Below are positions 39,358 through 44,811 of a stretch of 44,811 nucleotides of DNA, in pieces. The position numbers and the translations under genes were made by a program. The notes under the pieces were generated by a model, which saw nothing but the letters and a program-made list of their open reading frames with translations, was not told where the DNA came from and made no database searches. Source of the DNA: an uncultured Roseiflexaceae bacterium. Its GTDB lineage: Bacteria > Chloroflexota > Chloroflexia > Chloroflexales > Roseiflexaceae. The stretch lies in contig CALJIC010000283.1 of assembly GCA_937974195.1 (NCBI GenBank), positions 1 through 44,811 of the forward strand. The letters are read 5' to 3'. Positions within the stretch are counted from its first letter, which is position 1. Every line of letters begins with the position of its first letter.

Positions 39358-42300
39358 ATGGCCGCACACACCGATAGAATCATCGCCGACGCTCTGCGGC
39401 GATATATCGAGGGCCAGCTGCGCGCCCGACCCGCCCCGCGCGCCTTCTTTCGCCTGTCCGATTTTAGCGCTGGGACGTACGAGGCGCTGCTCGACGACCT
39501 CCGCGGCCGCGGCTGGCGGCTGGCGGGCAAGCAGCTCGATGTGTACAGCATCGAACCGGTCGCGGGCCACCCCGAGACCACGATGGACCCCGAGCGCTCG
39601 CCGACCTGGTACCGCAACACGGTCGCCGAGGACCACGCCCTGGTCCTGATCCAGAACCGCCGCACCAGCGACGCCCAGAGCCTGCAGGACCTCTACCCGG
39701 TCACGGCGCTTGCGCTCTCGACCGGCGGGCTCACCGAGCTCATCGACGCCTGCTTCACGAGCTATCAGCTGGCCCCCGCGGAGCAGCGCCGTCTCTGCGG
39801 CTTCGTGAACCGGCTGAGCCGCGTGGTCTACCAGCCGCAGCTGCGCGACCTGGCCGAGTTTCTGGCGGCGGTCGACCGCGCGCTCGGGGAGCAGCCCGGC
39901 ACCTCGCTGGACGAAGCTATCGCGGGCGCGCTGCCCTACCTCGGCCTCTTCCGCTGCCGCGACCTCGCCGCACAGATGAACAGCGCGCGCGGCGACAAGC
40001 TGCTGCGTCAGCTGCGCGACGCGGCGCGCATCGGCAGCGAGGTGCTCGACGAGAGAACGCGCGAGACGTACCTCAGCCGGCTGCAGGGAGCCGGCCTCGA
40101 CGATGATGAGGCGCTGGGCGGATTGAGCACCGCGCGCAAGCGCGAGCTGCTCGAGCGCTTCATCGACGGCCAGCTGCGCGACGACCGCGGCGCGCTGCTC
40201 CAGGTACTCCAGATCGACTGGCGCGAGATCCAGCAGGTGATCTCCGCCAAGTCGCGCATCACGCGGGCCGAGAAGCTGAACCGCATCGCCGATCAGCTGG
40301 TCGGCGCGCTCGGTGAGGACGGCGCGGACGACGAGGATCTGCAGGAGATCGTGGCCGATCTGCGCAGGGGCGATGACCCCGATGCCGCGGCCGTCGATCG
40401 AGCGCTGGCAGTTCACAGCGACGGCCTTCCCCCTCGGCTGCGCAACGAGCTGCGCCGGCTGGTCAAGACGCGGACGCGGAAACACGCCGATTTCCTGGCG
40501 GGGCTGGCGGCGCTGGCGGTCGAGCTGATCTACCCGCTGCGAAGCGAGCTTTCGCAGCGTGCGCGCCTGCGGGTCTCGCCAAACCTCGGCGCCGCCAGCA
40601 ACGCGAAGCACCTGCCCGCCGCCCTGGAGGTCTTCCGTGCGCTCTACGGCGGGATCGACCGCGCCATGCCAGCAGTCAGCTGGGAGCTGGAGAAGGTGTG
40701 GACGTTCGACACCGGCCGCACCGATGAACAGCCGGAGGAGGACGAGGGCGCCGAGCGCGAGCGCATGATCCGCGTCGAGGTGCCGTTCCGGGTGGTGGTT
40801 GAGGCCGAAGGGGAAGAGTTGGCGCAGGGCGAGCTGGTCTGGCAGTACCGCTCGGATAGCCCGGCCAGCGCGACGGCCCAAACGCTGGCGGCCGAGCGAG
40901 CGCTGCTCGATGCTGCCGGCGGCAGCCAGGGCGCCGGCGACACTGTGCGGCTGCGGGTGCCGATCTACAACAGCTGCCCGGTCAGCCACGAGATCGGCGA
41001 CCTAGACATCCACCACCCGCTTCAGTCGCTCGGCGCCTGGTTCGAGCGGCCGGGCGACCTGCGGGCGGCCCTGGAGGCGTATGCGCCGAGCCGGCTCCGG
41101 CCGCCGACGCACGCCGCGCTCAGCGCCGCCCTCGATACCCTGGAGCGCGCCTGGGCCAGCCTCGTCGCCGTCGCGGTGGAGCGCGGCCTCTTCGCCGCCG
41201 ACATCGACGGGCTGATCACAGCCTACGAGGGGCTGCTGCGCGCCGCTACGGCCAGTCTGCAGACCGGGCAAGAGGTGCAGCACGGCTACCGTGTGATCAA
41301 CCAGGCGTGGATGATCGGCACGCCGAGCTTCGAGAGCTGGGCTGTCATGCCGCTGCTGCACCCGCTCAAGCTGCTCTGGTGGCGCGAGCGCGCCCGGTTC
41401 TTCAACGATCTGATCGCTCGCCTGCTCGATCCGGCGGCGCCGGCGACCATCGTCGACCAGCACCGCTATCTCCGCGAGCTGGACTCCACCTATGGGTCGA
41501 GCCAGTTCCCGCCGCTGCTGGCCCTCCCGCCGGGGGAAGGGCGCCCGGCTGAGTGCTACCTGCCGGCAGAGGAGGTCGAGGGCTACGAGCTGTACTTCCG
41601 CGAGTCCGTCAGCGCGGAGGCGTTCGGGCTCGACACCGACCTGCTGGCGCAGGACGAGAACGAGGTCGCCGCGCAGCGCGCCGTCGAGGGCATCGCCGCG
41701 GTCGTGCAGGACTACATCGAGACGTACCCTTTCGTGCGCGACGGCCTCGAGATCGTGCTGTTCGAATGCCGCAACGGCGCCCTCCCTGGGCTGCTGGTCG
41801 AGCGGCTCACCCACATCGGCGCGCGGCGCAACTGGAAGGTCCGGCTCTCGGTGATCGTCCACACGACGGCGCGCGGCGCGCCGCTGTTCCGGCGGGTGAG
41901 CGAGTGGGTGCAGAGCGAGCGCGTGCAGGTCGTGCGGCAGGGCGGCGAGTACTTCCCGCCGATCAGCCTGAAGGTGATCGAGTGCTCGTACGAGGAGCTG
42001 CTGAAGACCCGCGAGGACACCGACATCGTCATCCTGGCCGATGTCCTCGCCGACCGGGGCCAGAGGATCGCCGCCTCGCTCCCGGCCAGCGCCGAGGGCG
42101 CCGATGAGACGGCGGTGGGCTACCTGCCGACCTACCGCGCCCAGCAGGAGCCGTTTCAGCGCGGGGAGCTGCACCGGCAGCTCCTGCTCACCCCGCCGCA
42201 GCAGCCGGCCGTCGCGCGGCTCTTCCTGCTGGCGCAGTACGCCGCGAGCGAGCGCCGCGCGGTGCGCCCCGACCAGGCCGTGCGCTTCTACCGCGAGCTG

Positions 42301-44625
42301 CGGCTCGACGAGTGGGAGCAGGTGCTGGGCGACCTGCACGACCACTACAACTGGGTGATCTGCTACGACCCGACGGTCGACCGCTTTCTGATGGAGAGCA
42401 CGTTCCCCGAGAAGGTGCAGGTCATCCGCTACTCGCTTGGCCTGGGCGCCAAGCGCCAGCACAACCTGACCGTCTCATCTTCGCACAAGGCTCAGGATAT
42501 CGTCGTGCGCCGGCTCGCTGCGCGCCTGGCGCAGATGTTCCACCGGGCCACGCCGGAGTTCCTGCGCGACGTGGCCGAGCAGCTCGTGACGCACGCCAAG
42601 CGCGTGTCCGGCGACATCGTGCTGCGGGCCGCTGGCCCCGGCGCCTTCCTCAACGAGCTGATCGGCCTGGTGGTTGCCCGCTTCGAGACCGAGCGGCGCC
42701 TCAGGGCCGCGCTCCCCGATGCGCTGATCACCTGGGTGCTCCTGGATGACTTCGAGCACTGGTTCGGCGCTGGGAAGTTCCCCGACCTGCTCTGCGTGGC
42801 GATCGGGCGCGAGCCGGACGGCGGGCTGCGGCTGCACGCCGAGGTGCTGGAGGCCAAGTGTGTCGGGCAGCTCTCGTTCGAGGCCGAGTCGCTCGACGCG
42901 CAGCGGCAGGTGCGGCAGGGAGTGGAGCGATTGGCGCGGGCCTTCGCTGCCGGCGGCGAGCACCTCGACGCGCTCTACTGGTACGACCAGCTCTACCGGG
43001 CAGTGATCGGTAACCTGGAGGTCGAGTTCGACCAGCAGGAGCTGTGGGAGCTGTTCCGGGCGCGGCTCTACCGCGGCGACTTCCGCTTCGAGATCGAGGG
43101 CCACAGCTGGGCGTTCTGCTACGACGGTCAGGTGGGCGCCGGAGACGGCCCGGAGGAGCACCGTTTCGCGGGCCTGAGCGAGGATCTGGCAGACGTGCCG
43201 CTGGTGTCGCACCACTACGGCCGCAGCGAGCTCAGCCAGGCGCTCCGCGCGCTGGTCGAGGCGGGCAACACGCAGCGCTACGCCCCTGAGCTGTGGGAGC
43301 CTACGCCCGAGGAGCTACCCTCGGATGAAGGCACCGCCGAGACAGGCGCTGGCGCGTCGTCTGAAGAGACGCCCGAGACGCCTGCCGAATCGACGAACGG
43401 CCACACCGAGCTCGATCAGCCGCCTTCGGAACTCACCCCTCAGGTCGTGGGAGGCGAATCGGAGCCGAAGGATGATGGCCCAGAGCCTGCGGCAGCCGTC
43501 ACTGAGCCGGCCATCACCGATCACGAACGGGAGTGGCTCGAGGCGAAGGCGCGCGACCTGGATCGCGCCCTGCGTCTGCGCGGCGTGCAGGCGCAGCGGA
43601 TCAATGCGGCGGACGCCGACGTTGGGCCGAGCATCGTGCGCTTCAAGCTGCGCCTAGGGCCGAACGAGTCGCTCAAGAAGCTGCAGGCGGCCGCCGTGGA
43701 CCTCGCCCGCGACCTGGCGCTGGTGAAGACGCCCTTCATCGACAATGTGCTCGGCAGCAACTTCGTCGGGGTGGACATCCCCCGCGAGCGGGCCGAGACA
43801 GTCGAGCTGCGGCCGCTGCTCGAGCAGCTTGGCACGCCCGGTCCGGCCGAGCTGCCGATCATCCTCGGCAAGACCCCCGACGGCAGGCTGCTCGTCGAGG
43901 ACCTGGCCGAGTTCCCGCACGCCCTGGTCGCCGGGGCCACCGGCTCGGGCAAGTCGGTGTTCCTGCGCAGCGTGCTGCTCAGCCTGATGACCTGTCACCG
44001 GCCTGGTCAGGTCGAGCTGCTGATCGTCGACCCGAAGCAGACCGACTTCAGCTTCTTCGACGGGCTGCCCTACCTGTGGGGCGGCAAGGTCTTCACCGAC
44101 CCGAGGGAGGCGCGCGACGCGCTGCTGGAGCTGGTGCGCAGCGAGATGCCCCGCCGCCAGCAGCTGATGCGCGGGCGCAGCATGCGGCTGAAGGAGTTCA
44201 ACCAGCGCTTCCCCGCCGAGGCGCTGCCGCCGATCGTGGCGATGATCGACGAGTACGCCCAGCTGCTCAGCATCATGAGCAAGAAGGACAGTGAGCAGTT
44301 CGAGCGCGACCTGATGAGCCTCGCGGCCGTCGCCCGCGCCACCAGCATCCACCTGGTGCTCGCCACGCAGCGCCCGAGCGTCGATGTGGTCACCGGCACG
44401 CTGAAGGCGAACCTGCCGGCGCGGATCGCCTTCCAGGTGCCGACGAACAGCGACTCGCGGGTGGTGCTGGACGTGCCCGGCGCCGAGAACCTGCTCGGCC
44501 GCGGCGATATGCTCTTCCGCCGGCCCAGCGGCGAGACGATCCGCCTCCAGGCGCCCTTCATGGGCGAGGAGGAGATGCAGGCGTACCTGGCCGCCCTCGC
44601 CGCGCGAGGCTCCGGCCATCCCTAA
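39358..44625 (+). CDS. sspH: SspH-like (DptH-like) nuclease-translocase
   Basis: The 1755-residue protein ends in an FtsK/SpoIIIE-type motor: alpha-like segment 'SIVRFKLRLGPNESLKKLQ', Walker A GATGSGKS at 1526-1533, 'LLIVDPKQTDF', 'MIDEYAQLL' (Asp1631-Glu1632) and 'ATQRPSVDVVTGTLKANLP'. A linker rich in Glu, Ser, Thr and Pro (about 1315-1385) precedes it. Upstream, Pro1142-Asp1143 (GKFPDLLCV) and Glu1165-x-Lys1167 (HAEVLEAKC) fit a PD-(D/E)XK nuclease. Residues 1-1100 are unassigned. In the known system SspFGH damages non-phosphorothioated DNA, so this is the probable DNA-cutting motor. The gene follows sspG after 20 bp and a strong hairpin ends the operon. Confidence 0.8.
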   Translation: MAAHTDRIIADALRRYIEGQLRARPAPRAFFRLSDFSAGTYEALLDDLRGRGWRLAGKQLDVYSIEPVAGHPETTMDPERSPTWYRNTVAEDHALVLIQNRRTSDAQSLQDLYPVTALALSTGGLTELIDACFTSYQLAPAEQRRLCGFVNRLSRVVYQPQLRDLAEFLAAVDRALGEQPGTSLDEAIAGALPYLGLFRCRDLAAQMNSARGDKLLRQLRDAARIGSEVLDERTRETYLSRLQGAGLDDDEALGGLSTARKRELLERFIDGQLRDDRGALLQVLQIDWREIQQVISAKSRITRAEKLNRIADQLVGALGEDGADDEDLQEIVADLRRGDDPDAAAVDRALAVHSDGLPPRLRNELRRLVKTRTRKHADFLAGLAALAVELIYPLRSELSQRARLRVSPNLGAASNAKHLPAALEVFRALYGGIDRAMPAVSWELEKVWTFDTGRTDEQPEEDEGAERERMIRVEVPFRVVVEAEGEELAQGELVWQYRSDSPASATAQTLAAERALLDAAGGSQGAGDTVRLRVPIYNSCPVSHEIGDLDIHHPLQSLGAWFERPGDLRAALEAYAPSRLRPPTHAALSAALDTLERAWASLVAVAVERGLFAADIDGLITAYEGLLRAATASLQTGQEVQHGYRVINQAWMIGTPSFESWAVMPLLHPLKLLWWRERARFFNDLIARLLDPAAPATIVDQHRYLRELDSTYGSSQFPPLLALPPGEGRPAECYLPAEEVEGYELYFRESVSAEAFGLDTDLLAQDENEVAAQRAVEGIAAVVQDYIETYPFVRDGLEIVLFECRNGALPGLLVERLTHIGARRNWKVRLSVIVHTTARGAPLFRRVSEWVQSERVQVVRQGGEYFPPISLKVIECSYEELLKTREDTDIVILADVLADRGQRIAASLPASAEGADETAVGYLPTYRAQQEPFQRGELHRQLLLTPPQQPAVARLFLLAQYAASERRAVRPDQAVRFYRELRLDEWEQVLGDLHDHYNWVICYDPTVDRFLMESTFPEKVQVIRYSLGLGAKRQHNLTVSSSHKAQDIVVRRLAARLAQMFHRATPEFLRDVAEQLVTHAKRVSGDIVLRAAGPGAFLNELIGLVVARFETERRLRAALPDALITWVLLDDFEHWFGAGKFPDLLCVAIGREPDGGLRLHAEVLEAKCVGQLSFEAESLDAQRQVRQGVERLARAFAAGGEHLDALYWYDQLYRAVIGNLEVEFDQQELWELFRARLYRGDFRFEIEGHSWAFCYDGQVGAGDGPEEHRFAGLSEDLADVPLVSHHYGRSELSQALRALVEAGNTQRYAPELWEPTPEELPSDEGTAETGAGASSEETPETPAESTNGHTELDQPPSELTPQVVGGESEPKDDGPEPAAAVTEPAITDHEREWLEAKARDLDRALRLRGVQAQRINAADADVGPSIVRFKLRLGPNESLKKLQAAAVDLARDLALVKTPFIDNVLGSNFVGVDIPRERAETVELRPLLEQLGTPGPAELPIILGKTPDGRLLVEDLAEFPHALVAGATGSGKSVFLRSVLLSLMTCHRPGQVELLIVDPKQTDFSFFDGLPYLWGGKVFTDPREARDALLELVRSEMPRRQQLMRGRSMRLKEFNQRFPAEALPPIVAMIDEYAQLLSIMSKKDSEQFERDLMSLAAVARATSIHLVLATQRPSVDVVTGTLKANLPARIAFQVPTNSDSRVVLDVPGAENLLGRGDMLFRRPSGETIRLQAPFMGEEEMQAYLAALAARGSGHP

Positions 44626-44654
44626 TCTACATGGAGTTACGCGGTGCGGTCAGA

Positions 44655-44704
44655 GCGTGCTTGAGGGCGAGTGGGGCCGCTGCCCTACTCGCCCTTAAGC
44701 ACGC
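44655..44704. terminator. 22-bp hairpin ending the ssp operon
   Basis: GCGTGCTTGAGGGCGAGT begins the left arm (44655-44676) and the right arm lies at 44683-44704. As RNA the 22-bp stem is complete with two G-U pairs and a six-base loop. No T-tract follows; it may be a bidirectional terminator against a facing gene. Confidence 0.65.
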
Positions 44705-44724
44705 CGGAAGGGCATTACAGCGCA

Positions 44725-44811
44725 TCAGTCTGTGCCTGGAGCACGGGCATCGGTGTAGATGGGCATGACAACGGGCAAACGAGCGGCGTACGCGTTCCCT
44801 TGCGGGTCCAG
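44725..44811 (-). CDS. possible 3' end of a minus-strand gene (partial)
   Basis: A frame open from the right edge ends at a TGA (44727-44725) and gives 28 residues, LDPQGNAYAARLPVVMPIYT then DARAPGTD. Length is too short to name a family. Its position facing the ssp operon across the hairpin supports a convergent gene. Confidence 0.3.
   Translation of the reverse strand: MDPQGNAYAARLPVVMPIYTDARAPGTD

Noticed and set aside
30670..44625. BREX or DISARM system
   Set aside because: No PglZ, PglX, BrxL, DrmA/B or methyltransferase is present; DUF4007 with a short PAPS-reductase-like protein and the FtsK-fused last gene fit Ssp better.
30670..44625. Canonical DndBCDE-DptFGH locus
   Set aside because: DndB, DndD and DndE are missing and the PP-loop protein is much shorter than DndC; the first two genes match SspB and SspC.
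44705..44811. Insertion sequence end at the right edge
   Set aside because: The 28 residues visible do not show a transposase motif and no terminal inverted repeat is seen; only a possible partial gene is reported.

Overview
The window comes from a GC-rich bacterial chromosome. A phylum-level guess of Chloroflexota is reasonable: there is a large SARP/AAA/TPR regulator, a secreted beta-propeller protein ending in a YLPMALR tail, GTG starts with strong AGGAGG sites, and arrays of short GC-rich repeats between genes. This is inferred from gene style; no marker gene for phylogeny other than DNA polymerase I is present.

Left part (1-12300): a perfect 134-bp tandem repeat, a PNPOx-like flavin protein, an orphan PotA/FbpC-type ABC ATPase following a complete ferritin gene, a secreted protein with a possible papain-like Cys/His/Asn set, a DPM-like glycosyltransferase with a clear terminator, a hairpin-rich repeat block, DNA polymerase I, an S9 prolyl-oligopeptidase-type peptidase divergent from an XRE regulator, and a DinB-fold protein.

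Middle part (12400-28650): a rid/LLM-flavoprotein/larA run with octamer repeats between its first two genes; a AAA-ATPase regulator and a FAD-dependent oxidoreductase, each broken by one frameshift close to its start and separated by a 0.7-kb repeat block; a YihY membrane protein; the SARP regulator; a small conserved-looking ORF behind a SARP-type direct repeat; a TolB-like secreted protein; a NUDIX hydrolase; a second Rid protein; an HpcH/HpaI aldolase; and a D-2-hydroxyacid dehydrogenase.

Right part (28890-44630): a defence island. Six tightly packed plus-strand genes read as DUF4007 protein (SspB), P-loop ATPase (SspC), PAPS-reductase-like PP-loop protein (SspD), then SspF, SspG and SspH. 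This matches the single-strand DNA phosphorothioation cassette sspBCD joined to the restriction module sspFGH. No cysteine desulfurase (SspA) and no SspE are present, so sulfur must come from a desulfurase elsewhere. Divergent from the operon lie a small XRE repressor-like gene and a three-part Mrr-type nuclease. Two near-identical 14-bp palindromes (TCCCWTCTATGGGA) sit one in front of the XRE gene and one just upstream of the TATAAT box of the ssp operon. The proposed picture is that the XRE protein controls both arms, SspBCD marks host DNA with sulfur, SspFGH attacks unmarked DNA, and the Mrr-like protein is an added, possibly modification-sensing, nuclease. That last link is inference. SspH carries both a PD-(D/E)XK-like motif and an FtsK-type translocase, which suggests a nuclease-translocase in one chain.
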